From positions 1-64,000 of the forward strand of contig JANQTJ010000015.1 of the NCBI GenBank assembly GCA_030731745.1: DNA of 64,000 nt, in the 5' to 3' direction. Made by a program: the position numbers and the translations under genes. Shown one piece after another: positions 27,490 to 37,410 of the stretch; position 1 is the first letter of the stretch; the number at the start of each line of letters is the position of its first letter. Below the pieces are notes generated by a model. The model was given only the letters and a program-made list of their open reading frames with translations. It was not told where the DNA came from and ran no database searches. The DNA comes from Flaviramulus sp. Lineage in GTDB: Bacteria > Bacteroidota > Bacteroidia > Flavobacteriales > Flavobacteriaceae.

Positions 27490-27970
27490 ATAGTTTTAAA
27501 CCAAGCCCGATAAATAAACCATTTGGTGTGATTTCCTGAAATCCAATGGTGTATTTTAAATGTAAATCTAAATTAGAACTGATATTATAAGCAGTACTTA
27601 AATCTGCTCTTATCTTAATTTTACTGGTAAAAAAATCGAAAAAATAATTTATACTCGGCCCTACCATGACATCTAAATTATCAGCCATTTGATATTTTAC
27701 ATAAATAGGTGCATTTAAAAATTGAAAATCATTAAGTCCTATATATAAAATTTCTGTTTGTAGAGACAATGTTTCATCTACCTCAAAATCAACAAAAAAA
27801 CCGCCATAAAAACCAGTTTCTGTATTTTGAGTAAAGCCAAAAGTAGATTCTTGAACTTTGAAAAAAGTAAAATTTAATCCTCCTTTTACACCAAAATAAC
27901 TTTTTGATTGTGCTATAGAAACTATACTACAAAAGAGGCTTAACAATAAAATAAAAAGAACCTTTTTCAT
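27488..27970 (-). CDS. Outer-membrane beta-barrel (porin family) protein
   Basis: This 160-residue exported protein begins at ATG 27970, placing the signal peptide (KKVLFILLLSLFCSIVSIA) at the N-terminus; the upstream ATG at 27994 adds eight residues. The mature part alternates hydrophobic residues in strands (YFGVKGGLNFTFF, TGFYGGFFVDF, LSLQTEILYI, LFIGLGLKL) and ends in a hydrophobic residue, as in small eight-strand OmpA/OmpX-type barrels. It is downstream of aroQ on the same strand by 48 bases. The role is unknown. Confidence 0.8.
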   Translation of the reverse strand: MKKVLFILLLSLFCSIVSIAQSKSYFGVKGGLNFTFFKVQESTFGFTQNTETGFYGGFFVDFEVDETLSLQTEILYIGLNDFQFLNAPIYVKYQMADNLDVMVGPSINYFFDFFTSKIKIRADLSTAYNISSNLDLHLKYTIGFQEITPNGLFIGLGLKL

Positions 27971-28018
27971 TTTCAATGTTTTTAAAATAATCAACTTCTA
28001 ATAAACTTATTATAGTCT

Positions 28019-28432
28019 CTAAAAGCTCTGAATAGCTAATTCATAACTTTGTAATCCAAACCCTAATATTACGCCTCTTGCATTTGGCGAAATGTAAGAA
28101 TGATGTCTAAACTCTTCTCTATTAAAGGTATTAGATATATGAACTTCCACTACTGGAGTTTCAATTGCTTTAACAGCATCACCAATACCAATCGATGTAT
28201 GCGTATATGCCGCTGCATTTAAAACAATACCATCGAAGCTAAAACCAACTTCGTGAAGTTTATCTATAAGTTCTCCTTCAATATTTGATTGAAAATAATC
28301 AATCTCTATACTTGAATATTTTTGCTTTATTTCTTCTAAAAAATCAGTGAAAGATAAACTACCATAAATAGCTGGCTCACGCTTACCTAATAAATTCAAA
28401 TTTGGACCGTTTATAATAATTAGTTTTTTCAT
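28019..28432 (-). CDS. aroQ: Type II 3-dehydroquinate dehydratase
   Basis: This 137-residue enzyme makes 3-dehydroshikimate in the shikimate pathway. It begins with the NGPNLNLLGKREP motif that carries the active-site Arg, has a Tyr (IYGS) close by, and has the substrate-binding segments NAAAYTHTS and VEVHISN (catalytic His in the AAAYTH region). Length and motifs are those of a typical dodecameric type II DHQase. It is divergent from xerD with 61 bases between the starts, a gene pair I believe is conserved in Bacteroidota. Confidence 0.95.
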   Translation of the reverse strand: MKKLIIINGPNLNLLGKREPAIYGSLSFTDFLEEIKQKYSSIEIDYFQSNIEGELIDKLHEVGFSFDGIVLNAAAYTHTSIGIGDAVKAIETPVVEVHISNTFNREEFRHHSYISPNARGVILGFGLQSYELAIQSF

Positions 28433-28493
28433 ATCTCAAAGATATAAAAAATAGACATGTGACATATGACACTAAATTTCTATTTTTACACTT

Positions 28494-29390
28494 ATGAAAT
28501 GGGAAAACGCTCTAAAAGATTATCAACTATATTTAAAAATTGAGAGAGGATTATCTATAAACTCGATAGATAATTACGCTTTAGATATAAGAAAACTTAT
28601 AAATTATTTAGAGCACAATAAGATAAGTGTATCTCCAGTTGAAATTACCTCAGATACCATTCAACAATTTGTTTACGAAATTGCAAAACATGTAAATGCA
28701 CGCTCACAGTCTCGAATAATATCTGGTTTACGCAGTTTTTTTAATTATTTAGTTTTTGAAGATTACCGCAAAGACAATCCTTTGGAATTAATTGAATCAC
28801 CCAAAATCGGGAGAAAATTACCAGACACACTATCTGAAATTGAAATTGATCAACTTATAAATGCGATAGATTTAAGCACTCCTGAAGGCGAACGTAATCG
28901 AGCGATGCTTGAAACACTTTACGGATGTGGTTTACGTGTAAGTGAGTTAATTACTTTAAAAATTTCTGATTTATTTTTTGAAGAGGGTTTTCTTAAAGTA
29001 ACTGGTAAGGGGGATAAACAACGTTTTGTTCCTATAGTTGAGGTAACCCAAAAATACATCACCATTTACAAAACAAAAATTCGCAATCATTTGAAAATTC
29101 AATCGGGTTTTGAAGACACCCTTTTTTTAAATCGAAGAGGAAAACAATTAACTCGTGCTATGGTTTTTACAATCATAAAACAATTAGCAGAAAAAATAGG
29201 ATTAAAAAAAAGCATCTCTCCGCATACATTTAGACATTCATTTGCAACTCATCTTTTGCAAAATGATGCAGATTTGCGTTCTATTCAACTTATGTTAGGG
29301 CATGAAAGCATTACAACTACAGAAGTATATGTGCATTTAGATAAAAGCCATTTAACTAAAGTTGTAGAAAAATATCATCCCAGAAAATAG
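28494..29390 (+). CDS. xerD: Site-specific tyrosine recombinase XerD
   Basis: This 298-residue tyrosine recombinase resolves chromosome dimers at dif with XerC. The full catalytic set is present: Arg148 in GLRVSEL, Lys172 in GKGDKQR, His244 and Arg247 in HTFRHSFATH, His270 in MLGHESI, and the nucleophile Tyr279 in EVYVHL. The N-terminal SAM-like core-binding domain spans about 1-90. The size and C-terminal tail match XerD, not an integrative-element integrase. There is no adjoining tRNA or excisionase and no sign that this is a mobile element. Confidence 0.92.
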   Translation: MKWENALKDYQLYLKIERGLSINSIDNYALDIRKLINYLEHNKISVSPVEITSDTIQQFVYEIAKHVNARSQSRIISGLRSFFNYLVFEDYRKDNPLELIESPKIGRKLPDTLSEIEIDQLINAIDLSTPEGERNRAMLETLYGCGLRVSELITLKISDLFFEEGFLKVTGKGDKQRFVPIVEVTQKYITIYKTKIRNHLKIQSGFEDTLFLNRRGKQLTRAMVFTIIKQLAEKIGLKKSISPHTFRHSFATHLLQNDADLRSIQLMLGHESITTTEVYVHLDKSHLTKVVEKYHPRK

Positions 29391-29417
29391 AAAAGCCTCA
29401 AAAATTTGAGGCTTTTT
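29391..29417. terminator. Bidirectional terminator between xerD and rny
   Basis: Twelve-base arms AAAAGCCTCAAA and TTTGAGGCTTTT pair perfectly, with A- and T-runs on either side. The position between convergent genes suggests it works in both directions. Confidence 0.9.
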
Positions 29418-29437
29418 ATTATAAAATATATTAAGTT

Positions 29438-31012
29438 CTATTTAGCTATATTAACAGCTCTCGTTTCTCTAATTACTGTTACTTTAACTTGACCTGGATA
29501 AGTCATATCTGTTTGTACTTTTTGAGAAATACTAAATGATAACTCGGCAGCTTTTTGATCATCAACTTTTTCGCTTTCAACAATAACTCTTAACTCTCTA
29601 CCTGCTTGAATTGCATATGCTTTTTTAACACCTGTAAAACCAAAAGCAATATCTTCTAAATCCTTTAATCTTTGGATGTAACTATCTAAAACTTGACGGC
29701 GTGCTCCAGGACGAGCTCCCGATATAGCATCACAAACCTGAATAATTGGTGCTAATAAAGATTTCATTTCGATTTCATCATGGTGAGCACCTATAGCATT
29801 ACAAACTTCATCTTTTTCACCAAATTTTTCAGCCCATTGCATCCCTAAAATGGCATGTGGAGTTTCCATATCTGCTTCTGCATCTGGGACTTTACCAATA
29901 TCGTGTAATAATCCAGCACGTTTAGCCATTTTAGGATTTAAGCCTAATTCTGCTGCCATTACGCCACAAAGTTTAGCAACTTCACGCGAGTGTTGTAATA
30001 AATTTTGCCCATATGAAGAACGGTATTTCATTCTCCCTACCATTTTAATAAGTTCTGGATGTAAGTTATGAATTCCTAAATCTATTACGGTACGCTTACC
30101 AACTTCAATAATTTCCTGCTCTATTTGTTTTTTAGTTTTCTCGACTACTTCTTCAATTCTTGCAGGGTGAATTCTACCATCTGTTACTAATTTATGTAAC
30201 GACAAACGTGCTATCTCTCTTCTCACAGAATCAAAACAAGAAAGAATAATAGCTTCAGGCGTATCATCTACAATGATTTCCACACCAGTTGCGGCTTCAA
30301 TAGCGCGAATATTTCTACCTTCTCTACCAATGATTCTTCCTTTTACATCATCAGACTCTATATTAAAAACAGATACACAGTTGTCTACTGCTTCTTCTGT
30401 CCCAATACGTTGTATGGTATTAATAATGATTTTTTTAGCATCTTGTTCTGCAGTTAATTTTGCCTCTTCCATAGAGCTTTGAATAAAGGCCATAGCATCG
30501 TTTTTAGCTTCACCTTTTAGTGATTCTACTAATTGCTCTTTAGCTTCTTCGGCAGATAAGCTAGAAATTACTTCAAGTTGCTGTACTTGATTCTTATGAA
30601 GTTTATCTATTTCTTCTTGTTTCTTTTCAAGAACATCAAGTCTATGATTATAGTCTTTAACTTTATCTTCTAAACTTTGATTTAATTTGGTGGTTTTTGA
30701 AAGTTCACTTGATATTTGAGACTCTTTATCGCGAATTCTCTTCTCCGTTTCAGCCATTTTCTTATCTCGGGATAAAATAACTTTTTCATGCTCCGCTTTA
30801 AGTTCTAAAAACTTTTCTTTAGCTTGAAGTATTTTATCTTTTTTTAAGCTCTCTCCTTCACTATTAGCTTCTTTCAAAATTAAAGTCGCATTCTTTTTGG
30901 CTTCTTTTACAAGTTTTGAAGCATTATTTTTTTCTAAGGTCTTTGCTATTATAAAGCCAATTATTAGCCCTAAAACAACACCTCCTACTGCAAATATAAT
31001 TGAGTTATCCAT
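29438..31012 (-). CDS. rny: Ribonuclease Y
   Basis: This 524-residue endoribonuclease initiates mRNA decay at the inner membrane. It has a single N-terminal transmembrane segment (about 5-25, [14 protein letters not shown]) and a long charged coiled coil (about 30-190). A KH domain ([15 protein letters not shown]) lies near 230-245, and an HD domain contains LLHDIGK with further metal-binding His. All parts are in the usual order. It is the last gene of a minus-strand unit with zapA and a candidate 6S RNA. Confidence 0.96.
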   Translation of the reverse strand: MDNSIIFAVGGVVLGLIIGFIIAKTLEKNNASKLVKEAKKNATLILKEANSEGESLKKDKILQAKEKFLELKAEHEKVILSRDKKMAETEKRIRDKESQISSELSKTTKLNQSLEDKVKDYNHRLDVLEKKQEEIDKLHKNQVQQLEVISSLSAEEAKEQLVESLKGEAKNDAMAFIQSSMEEAKLTAEQDAKKIIINTIQRIGTEEAVDNCVSVFNIESDDVKGRIIGREGRNIRAIEAATGVEIIVDDTPEAIILSCFDSVRREIARLSLHKLVTDGRIHPARIEEVVEKTKKQIEQEIIEVGKRTVIDLGIHNLHPELIKMVGRMKYRSSYGQNLLQHSREVAKLCGVMAAELGLNPKMAKRAGLLHDIGKVPDAEADMETPHAILGMQWAEKFGEKDEVCNAIGAHHDEIEMKSLLAPIIQVCDAISGARPGARRQVLDSYIQRLKDLEDIAFGFTGVKKAYAIQAGRELRVIVESEKVDDQKAAELSFSISQKVQTDMTYPGQVKVTVIRETRAVNIAK

Positions 31013-31044
31013 CGTTTAATTAGTTGATTTATGTATATAAAAAA

Positions 31045-31205
31045 GCCTGCACCAGTATAACATTTTTGTATAAACTCCTTAAAAACAAGTTTAGGGCTAA
31101 CAAGCTGATCAAGGATCTGCTCAAGGCAGCATGCTTTTACAACTTAAACTCACCCTTTTTAAAGAATTAACGTTGAGTTTATCAAAAAAAATAACCAATG
31201 CAGGC
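31045..31205 (-). ncRNA. ssrS: Candidate 6S RNA between zapA and rny
   Basis: The 225-base interval between zapA and rny can fold as one long rod. The outer stem is GCCTGCA/TGCAGGC at its ends, then ATAAACTC/GAGTTTAT, then an asymmetric bubble, then AAGTTTA/TAAACTT, closed by an apical GCTG/CAGC hairpin. A rod with a central bubble is the form of 6S RNA, which mimics an open promoter and binds housekeeping RNA polymerase. In many bacteria 6S RNA lies directly downstream of zapA, as here. The strand is assumed from that synteny because the stems look alike on both strands. Ends are approximate. Confidence 0.6.
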
Positions 31206-31237
31206 AGTAACTTTTAATTTATTTTAAAGAACGTTTT

Positions 31238-31531
31238 TTAAGAGATTAAATGTGAATGCAATAAATCATTTAAAGCTTTTAGCTTATCTTGAACATGCTC
31301 ATTAACATTCGCTTTATCTATAGATTTCTGTTCCACTTGAGATGCAAATTGTAAAGCACACATAGCTAATACATCTTGTTTATCCCGAACAGAATAACTT
31401 TGCTCAAACTGTTTAATCATTAATTCAATGTTTTTAGCTGCTTTCCGCAATCCTTCCTCTTGATGTGCTTCAATTGTTAAAGGATATACTCTATTAGCTA
31501 TTGATAGCTTTATTTTAAGCTTTTCTGACAT
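31238..31531 (-). CDS. zapA: Cell division protein ZapA
   Basis: This 97-residue protein has the ZapA fold: an N-terminal beta-hairpin (KIKLSIANRVYPLTI) and a helical C-terminus that would form the dimeric coiled coil (LRKAAKNIELMIKQFEQ). ZapA crosslinks FtsZ filaments. The 3' neighbour is the candidate 6S RNA and the 5' neighbour a small coiled-coil gene 15 bases upstream, an order seen in other bacteria with 6S RNA next to zapA. Confidence 0.88.
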   Translation of the reverse strand: MSEKLKIKLSIANRVYPLTIEAHQEEGLRKAAKNIELMIKQFEQSYSVRDKQDVLAMCALQFASQVEQKSIDKANVNEHVQDKLKALNDLLHSHLIS

Positions 31532-31546
31532 TGATTTTTTTTTGCT

Positions 31547-31837
31547 TTAATCTGAAAGTTGACCAATACAATGATCTATATCTCTTATTAATGCGTTTAT
31601 TTTAAGCTTAGTTTCTCTTTTATTATCGTCACTGCCAAGTATTGTATTTGCCATTTTTAAAGCTTCATATTTTTCTTCCCAATTTGCTATGTGCTTTCTT
31701 TGAGACAAAATTTCTTGCTTGGAAACTTCTAATTCTTCATTCAATTTCACATTAGCAAGTTTTAAAAGCTCTAATTTGTGTAATACTTTACTAATCTTGT
31801 TTTCTAAAGAATCTACAATATCTTCAATATTACTCAT
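31547..31837 (-). CDS. Small coiled-coil protein, ZapB-like position
   Basis: This is a 96-residue all-helical protein with heptad-like Leu/Lys/Glu repeats in residues about 8-55 (SLENKISKVLHKLELLK, EELEVSKQEILSQRKHI), no membrane segment and no enzymatic motif. It starts 15 bases upstream of zapA and is almost certainly in the same transcript. ZapB is a coiled-coil partner of ZapA in Proteobacteria; shared size and gene position make a functional analogue plausible, but sequence homology cannot be claimed. Confidence 0.75.
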   Translation of the reverse strand: MSNIEDIVDSLENKISKVLHKLELLKLANVKLNEELEVSKQEILSQRKHIANWEEKYEALKMANTILGSDDNKRETKLKINALIRDIDHCIGQLSD

Positions 31838-32012
31838 TTATGATTTTCAATACTTATCTCACAAAGTTAACATACCTGCTTTTAAATTACAATTGTTTTT
31901 TCATAAAATTTTAAAATCATTTCGATAGACGAATTCTCAATACAATGGATTGATTTTTGTTTTATTGTTGGCATATTCACTTCAAATTAATATTTTAGCT
32001 CAATATTCTTAT

Positions 32013-33698
32013 ATGAAATTTATACTGTCTCTATTTCTTTTAGTAACCTTATTTACAAATGCTCAAAATAATTACCCTCAAGATTATTTTGGTAACCCCC
32101 TTGAAATTCCAGTTATATTAGCCGGTACTTTTGCAGAACTTCGTTCTAATCACTTTCATTCTGGACTAGATATTAAAACGCAACAGCGCACTGGCTTAAA
32201 GGTTTTAGCTTCGGCTGATGGTTTTGTAAGTAGAATTAAAGTGTCTCATTTTGGCTATGGCAAAGCTTTATACATTTCGCATCCAAATGGATACACGACG
32301 GTTTACGCACATTTACAAAATTTTGCTCCAAATATTGAAGCTTATGTTAAAAAACTTCAGTACGAAAAGGAATCTTATGAAATTGAAGTATTTCCAACTC
32401 CAGATGTGCTTCCTGTTACAAAAGAAAGTCTAATAGCTTATAGTGGAAATACGGGTGGTTCTGGTGGACCACATCTGCATTTTGAAATAAGAGATAAACA
32501 AGAGCGTCCTATTAACCCCATGCTTTTTGGAATTGATATAAAAGATACTACTAACCCCATTGTAGATGCTATTTACGCATACCCTTTAGATCAAAATTCA
32601 TTTGTTAATAATTCAAATAAAAAACAAAAACTAAGATTAATTCCTCTTAAAAATGGAGATTATACTACCGAAAGTATTGAAGCCATAGGTACTATTGGAT
32701 TTGGTATTGAAACTTTTGATAGACAGGATTTAGCAGCAAATTCGAATGGTGTTTATAATATTGAGAGTTTTGTAAATGGGAATAGAATTTTTGAAATAGA
32801 CCTTAAAAGCTTCTCATTTGATGAAACACAACATATTAACCAATTAATTGATTACAAACATTACATAGAAAAAAAAGAGCGTATCCAGAAATTATTCAAA
32901 AAAAATAATCCTCTTACAATTTTAAATTCAGATTTTAATAATGGTTTTTTATCTGTTGAAGACAGCACCAACTCTGTTTATAAAATAAGAATTGCCGATT
33001 ACAAAAACAATGAGTCATGGGTAACAATAAACATCAAAGGCTCAAAAAATAGTATTGCTGAACCTAAACCAATTAAAACAACTCCTTATTTGGTAAAAAC
33101 TGATCAAACAACTACTTTAAAAAAAGAATCCGTAACGGTTGATTTTTACAGAGATACTTTTTATGAAGATTTTTATATAGATTTTGATGTTAAAAATGAC
33201 ACGCTTTTGCTTCATAAAGATAATATACCTGCTATGAAAAGCTTTAATATTAGTTATGATGTTAGTAATTACAACAATGAGGATATTAACAAACTTTATA
33301 TAGCTAGACTAGTTGGTTATAAAAATAATCCATTATATATTTTTACAAAAAGAAATAAAAATAGCTTAGTTGCAAGCACCAAAACATTAGGTAAATATGC
33401 GCTTGCAACTGATAACTCAGAACCAACTATTTCTCCTATAAATTTTAAAAACAACCAATGGTTAAGTAACTACCGTTTCTTAAAAGTTAAAATTGATGAC
33501 AGAGATTCTGGTATTTCAAATTTTAGAGCAACTGTAAACGAGAAATGGATTTTAATGGAATATGATTATAAGACAAAAACTTTAACTTACGATTTTAACG
33601 ATGGCGTTGTAACCGATACTAAAAATAATTTAAAAGTAATTGTTACAGATAATGTTGGAAATAATTCTACTTTTGAAGCGTTGTTTTATCGTAAATAA
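32013..33698 (+). CDS. M23 family metallopeptidase (peptidoglycan endopeptidase)
   Basis: This is a 561-residue exported protein. ATG 32013 gives a proper signal peptide (FILSLFLLVTLFTNAQ); the frame is open 63 bases further upstream but that would add a second hydrophobic stretch. The LytM-type zinc site is complete: His49 and Asp53 in HFHSGLD, His100 in YAHL, and HLH (154-156) in GGPHLHFE. The C-terminal 350 residues look like beta-sandwich repeats without motifs. It should cut peptidoglycan crosslinks in the periplasm. It is followed 13 bases later by a TonB-dependent receptor gene. Confidence 0.9.
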   Translation: MKFILSLFLLVTLFTNAQNNYPQDYFGNPLEIPVILAGTFAELRSNHFHSGLDIKTQQRTGLKVLASADGFVSRIKVSHFGYGKALYISHPNGYTTVYAHLQNFAPNIEAYVKKLQYEKESYEIEVFPTPDVLPVTKESLIAYSGNTGGSGGPHLHFEIRDKQERPINPMLFGIDIKDTTNPIVDAIYAYPLDQNSFVNNSNKKQKLRLIPLKNGDYTTESIEAIGTIGFGIETFDRQDLAANSNGVYNIESFVNGNRIFEIDLKSFSFDETQHINQLIDYKHYIEKKERIQKLFKKNNPLTILNSDFNNGFLSVEDSTNSVYKIRIADYKNNESWVTINIKGSKNSIAEPKPIKTTPYLVKTDQTTTLKKESVTVDFYRDTFYEDFYIDFDVKNDTLLLHKDNIPAMKSFNISYDVSNYNNEDINKLYIARLVGYKNNPLYIFTKRNKNSLVASTKTLGKYALATDNSEPTISPINFKNNQWLSNYRFLKVKIDDRDSGISNFRATVNEKWILMEYDYKTKTLTYDFNDGVVTDTKNNLKVIVTDNVGNNSTFEALFYRK

Positions 33699-33711
33699 AC
33701 CATAAAGCCTT

Positions 33712-36174
33712 TTGAAAACAAAATTTCTCTTAATCACTTTTCTGTTATTAACCATTTTCAATATCAGTTTTTCTCAAACTGCTGAGATTAAAGGTATTAT
33801 TCTAGATGAAAATAATAAACCTATTGAAAATGTTAATATCAAGTTTTTAAATAGCGGAACTCAAACTAACTCAAACGGTTTTTACCTATTAACTATTCCC
33901 GCAAATCAGGAAATTGTTTTAGAGTTTACTCATATATCTCATAAGAAAATAGTAAGCACTTTCAATTTAAAAAATGGTGAATCTTACGAATTTAATCCTG
34001 TTATGAGTCAGGCTATTGAACAAATTGCAACAGTAATTATTACAAATAATAGAAGAAAAGAAGTCGAAGGGATTATTACCTTAAAGCCAGAAACTATCAG
34101 AAAAATTCCCGGAGCTAATGCAGGCGTAGAAAACTTACTTTTAACACTTCCTGGTGTTAGTAATAATAATGAGTTAAGTACACAATATTCTGTTAGAGGT
34201 GGTAATTACGATGAAAATTTAGTTTATGTAAATGGTATTGAGGTGTATCGTCCATTTTTAGTTAGGTCCGGGCAGCAAGAAGGATTAAGTTTTGTAAATA
34301 CTGATTTGGTTCAGAATGTTGATTTTTCAGCAGGTGGATTTCAAGCTAAGTATGGCGATAAATTATCCTCTGTTTTAGATATTACTTATAAAAACCCTTA
34401 TGATTTTGAAGTAAATGCTGATTTAAGCCTATTAGGTGGTAGTTTATCAATTGAAAATGTAAGTAAAGACAATAAGTTCTCGGGTATTATAGGTGTGCGT
34501 TATCGCGATAACAGTTTATTAGTTAACGCCAAAGAAACCGAAACAAATTTTAACCCCTCTTTTGGAGATGCTCAAGGGTACTTTACTTATAAGTTTTCCA
34601 ATAAATTTAATTTAAGTTTTTTAGGCAATGCTTCTTTAAATACTTATGATTACGAACCCTTAACTCGTCAAACTAATTTTGGAACACTCGCTGAGCCTAT
34701 TGCACTTTTAGTGTTTTATCAAGGCCAAGAAAAAGATAGATACCAAACTTTATTTGGTGCTTTTAAAGGTACTTATTTTGCGAATGATAACTTAACAATG
34801 CATTTAATAGCATCAACTTATCACACAACAGAGGAAGAGTATTTTGATATTTTAGCACAATATAGATTAGGTGAAGTGAACACCAATATTGGAGATGAAA
34901 ATTTAGGTGAAGTTGAATTTAGTGAAGGCGTTGGAAGCCAATTAAATCATGGTAGAAATGATTTAGATGCGCTTATTACTAATGTTGAACACAAAGGTGA
35001 TTATTTAATTAATGACAATAGAATTGAATGGTCTGTTAAATATACCAACGAAGATATTCGCGATCGATTAGTTGAGTGGGAAGTTATAGACTCGGCAGGT
35101 TTTTCGATTAGGCCGCCAAGAACTATACCAACTAACGAGCAACCATATATTCCTTTTACGGGTCCGTTAGAACCTTTTCAAAATGTAAGAGCTACAAATT
35201 ACACACAAATTAATAGACTACAAGCTTATGCGCAATGGAGCAAAAGAAGCTCGTTAGGCTCTGCTGATGTTTGGTATAATGCGGGTTTAAGAGTTCATAA
35301 TTGGTCTGTAAATGGTACCAATATTACCCGTTCAAATCAAACTGTTTTTAGTCCAAGAACGCAATTTGCTATTAAGCCTAATTGGAAAAAAGATATGCTT
35401 TTTAGAGTGGCTACAGGTTTATATTATCAACCACCCTTTTACAGAGAATTACGGGATGCCAGTGGAACAGTACAACCTAATGTAAAAGCACAAAAATCGT
35501 TTCATGTGGTATTAGGAAATGATTATAGTTTTAAAATGTGGGACAGACCATTTAAACTTACCTCTGAGGTTTATTATAAAAACTTGAGCGATGTTAATCC
35601 GTACACTTTAGAAAATGTTAGAATTAGATATAGAGCTTCAAATAACGCTGAGGCATACGCTTATGGTTTAGATATGCGACTTAATGGCGAATTTGTACCC
35701 GGAACCGAATCTTGGTTTAGTTTTGGATATCTAAAAACAGAAGAAAATATTGATAATAGAGGCTTTATAGCTAGACCAACAGACCAACGTTTAAAATTTG
35801 CGGCATTATTTCAAGATTATGTTCCTAATGTACCCAACCTTAAGATTTATTTAAACTTAGTTTATAATTCAGGTTTACCAGGTGGATCTCCAAGTTATGC
35901 AGACCCATATGAATATCAAAACAGATTACCAGCTTACAATAGAGCTGATTTAGGTTTGCAATTTGTTATGGTTGATGGTAAAAGACAATTTAAAAATGGT
36001 TGGAAAAAACCTTTTAAAGAACTTTCTTTTGGGTTTGAAATCTTCAATATTTTTGATGTGCAAAACTCTATTACAAACACATGGGTAAGAGATGTATATA
36101 GCAAGCGTCAGTATGCTATCCCTAATTACTTAACTCCGCGTGTATTTAATGTGAGAACTACCATGAAGTTTTAA
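33712..36174 (+). CDS. TonB-dependent receptor with carboxypeptidase-like N-domain
   Basis: This 820-residue outer-membrane receptor starts at TTG 33712, placing the signal peptide (FLLITFLLLTIFNISFSQ) at the N-terminus. Residues about 24-105 form the CarboxypepD_reg-like domain common in Bacteroidota (GIILDENNKPIENVNI). The plug follows (LLLTLPGVSNNNELSTQYSVRGGNYDEN), then the barrel ending in a terminal Phe. It lacks a susD partner in the neighbourhood, so it is not a classic polysaccharide locus and the ligand is unknown. The gene converges on the cysteine desulfurase with a 4-base overlap. Confidence 0.92.
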   Translation: MKTKFLLITFLLLTIFNISFSQTAEIKGIILDENNKPIENVNIKFLNSGTQTNSNGFYLLTIPANQEIVLEFTHISHKKIVSTFNLKNGESYEFNPVMSQAIEQIATVIITNNRRKEVEGIITLKPETIRKIPGANAGVENLLLTLPGVSNNNELSTQYSVRGGNYDENLVYVNGIEVYRPFLVRSGQQEGLSFVNTDLVQNVDFSAGGFQAKYGDKLSSVLDITYKNPYDFEVNADLSLLGGSLSIENVSKDNKFSGIIGVRYRDNSLLVNAKETETNFNPSFGDAQGYFTYKFSNKFNLSFLGNASLNTYDYEPLTRQTNFGTLAEPIALLVFYQGQEKDRYQTLFGAFKGTYFANDNLTMHLIASTYHTTEEEYFDILAQYRLGEVNTNIGDENLGEVEFSEGVGSQLNHGRNDLDALITNVEHKGDYLINDNRIEWSVKYTNEDIRDRLVEWEVIDSAGFSIRPPRTIPTNEQPYIPFTGPLEPFQNVRATNYTQINRLQAYAQWSKRSSLGSADVWYNAGLRVHNWSVNGTNITRSNQTVFSPRTQFAIKPNWKKDMLFRVATGLYYQPPFYRELRDASGTVQPNVKAQKSFHVVLGNDYSFKMWDRPFKLTSEVYYKNLSDVNPYTLENVRIRYRASNNAEAYAYGLDMRLNGEFVPGTESWFSFGYLKTEENIDNRGFIARPTDQRLKFAALFQDYVPNVPNLKIYLNLVYNSGLPGGSPSYADPYEYQNRLPAYNRADLGLQFVMVDGKRQFKNGWKKPFKELSFGFEIFNIFDVQNSITNTWVRDVYSKRQYAIPNYLTPRVFNVRTTMKF

Positions 36175-37310
36175 ATAAATTCCTTCAAAACACTCACAAC
36201 ATAATCTACTTCTTCTCTTGTATTGTAAATACTAAATGAAAAACGAATGGATGGTTTTTGTAAATCTTCATCACTTAATATTGCTGCTAAAACATGCGAT
36301 TTTTGGGAACTTCCACTTTGGCAAGCACTTCCTTTAGAACAAGCTATTCCTTTTAAATCTAATTGAAACAATAACATATTAGCTTTTTCAGGAGAAACAG
36401 GTAAGCAAACATTTATAAGCGTATAAGTGCTTTTATCAAAATCGTTTGAACAACCATTAAACGTTATGTTAGGAATATCTTTTAATAGTCTTTCAATAAA
36501 ATATTGTTTTAAAGCTTTTACGTAATTTGATTCCTCATCCAAATTATCATAAGCATTTTTTATAGCGACTTCTATACCAGCTATGTTATGAACGCTTTCA
36601 GTCCCAGCCCTAAGACCACGCTCCTGCTCACCTCCTAAGATTGAAGGTTTTAAGCCAGAGTTTTTTCTAATAAATACAAAACCTACACCTTTTGGTCCAT
36701 GAAACTTATGTGCTGCTGCTGCTAAAAAATCAATTGGAATATCTTGTAAGTCCATCTTATAGTGACCAATCGATTGAACAGCATCACTATGAAACAAGGA
36801 TTTATTAGTTTTACACAAAAGCGCTACACGTTTTAAATCTAAAATATTTCCAATTTCATTATTGATGTGCATTAAACTAACCAAAGTTTTATGTTCGGTT
36901 TGCAATAAGATTTCTAAGTGATTAAAATCAATAGATCCATTAGTATCTATATTCACAAAACTTACCAATATATTTTGCTGTTTTTGAAGCTCTTCAACAG
37001 TATGTAAAACAGCATGATGCTCAATTTTAGATGTAATTATATGTTTAACACCTAAATCATTTACAGCACTTTTTAAAACTAAATTATCAGCTTCTGTTCC
37101 ACCAGAAGTAAATATAATTTCACTTGCAGAAACATTTAAATAGCTAGCAATGGTTTTTCTACATTTTTCAATTAAAGCCTTAGATGTTCTACCAAAACTA
37201 TGTGAAGATGAAGGGTTTCCGAAATTATTTTTCATAACTTCAATAATAACCTCAATCACATTATCTCGCATTGGTGTTGTTGCCGCATTATCAAAATAAA
37301 CGTTTTGCAT
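36171..37310 (-). CDS. Cysteine desulfurase (NifS/IscS-like)
   Basis: This 379-residue PLP enzyme takes sulfur from cysteine for Fe-S clusters and thiolated tRNA. The PLP-lysine is Lys202 in AAHKFHGPKG. The His of the cofactor stack is in KIEHHAVLH, and the sulfur-carrying cysteine is Cys330 in GSACQSGS. The SACxSG pattern and length indicate the class I NifS/IscS-like group, distinct from SufS. It has no adjacent scaffold gene. The stop overlaps that of the convergent receptor gene. Confidence 0.92.
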   Translation of the reverse strand: MQNVYFDNAATTPMRDNVIEVIIEVMKNNFGNPSSSHSFGRTSKALIEKCRKTIASYLNVSASEIIFTSGGTEADNLVLKSAVNDLGVKHIITSKIEHHAVLHTVEELQKQQNILVSFVNIDTNGSIDFNHLEILLQTEHKTLVSLMHINNEIGNILDLKRVALLCKTNKSLFHSDAVQSIGHYKMDLQDIPIDFLAAAAHKFHGPKGVGFVFIRKNSGLKPSILGGEQERGLRAGTESVHNIAGIEVAIKNAYDNLDEESNYVKALKQYFIERLLKDIPNITFNGCSNDFDKSTYTLINVCLPVSPEKANMLLFQLDLKGIACSKGSACQSGSSQKSHVLAAILSDEDLQKPSIRFSFSIYNTREEVDYVVSVLKEFI

Positions 37311-37385
37311 ATAAATAATCTAAGAAACAAAAATACTTGAAATAAAATTATTACCAATAAGGTACGTTATAATTAACAATTCCAT

Positions 37386-37393
37386 TATTTTTG
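37386..37393 (+). promoter_or_regulatory. Candidate -7 box TATTTTTG before the lipoprotein gene
   Basis: It matches the Bacteroidota consensus TAnnTTTG exactly and lies 17 bases before the ATG at 37411. No good -33 box was seen. Confidence 0.4.
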
Positions 37394-37410
37394 CCTAAAA
37401 CCCAAGTACT

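Noticed and set aside
28494-29390. XerD as the integrase of a mobile element next to the window's tRNAs
   Set aside because: It is a standard housekeeping XerD with a divergent aroQ neighbour, no tRNA attachment site and no phage or plasmid genes.
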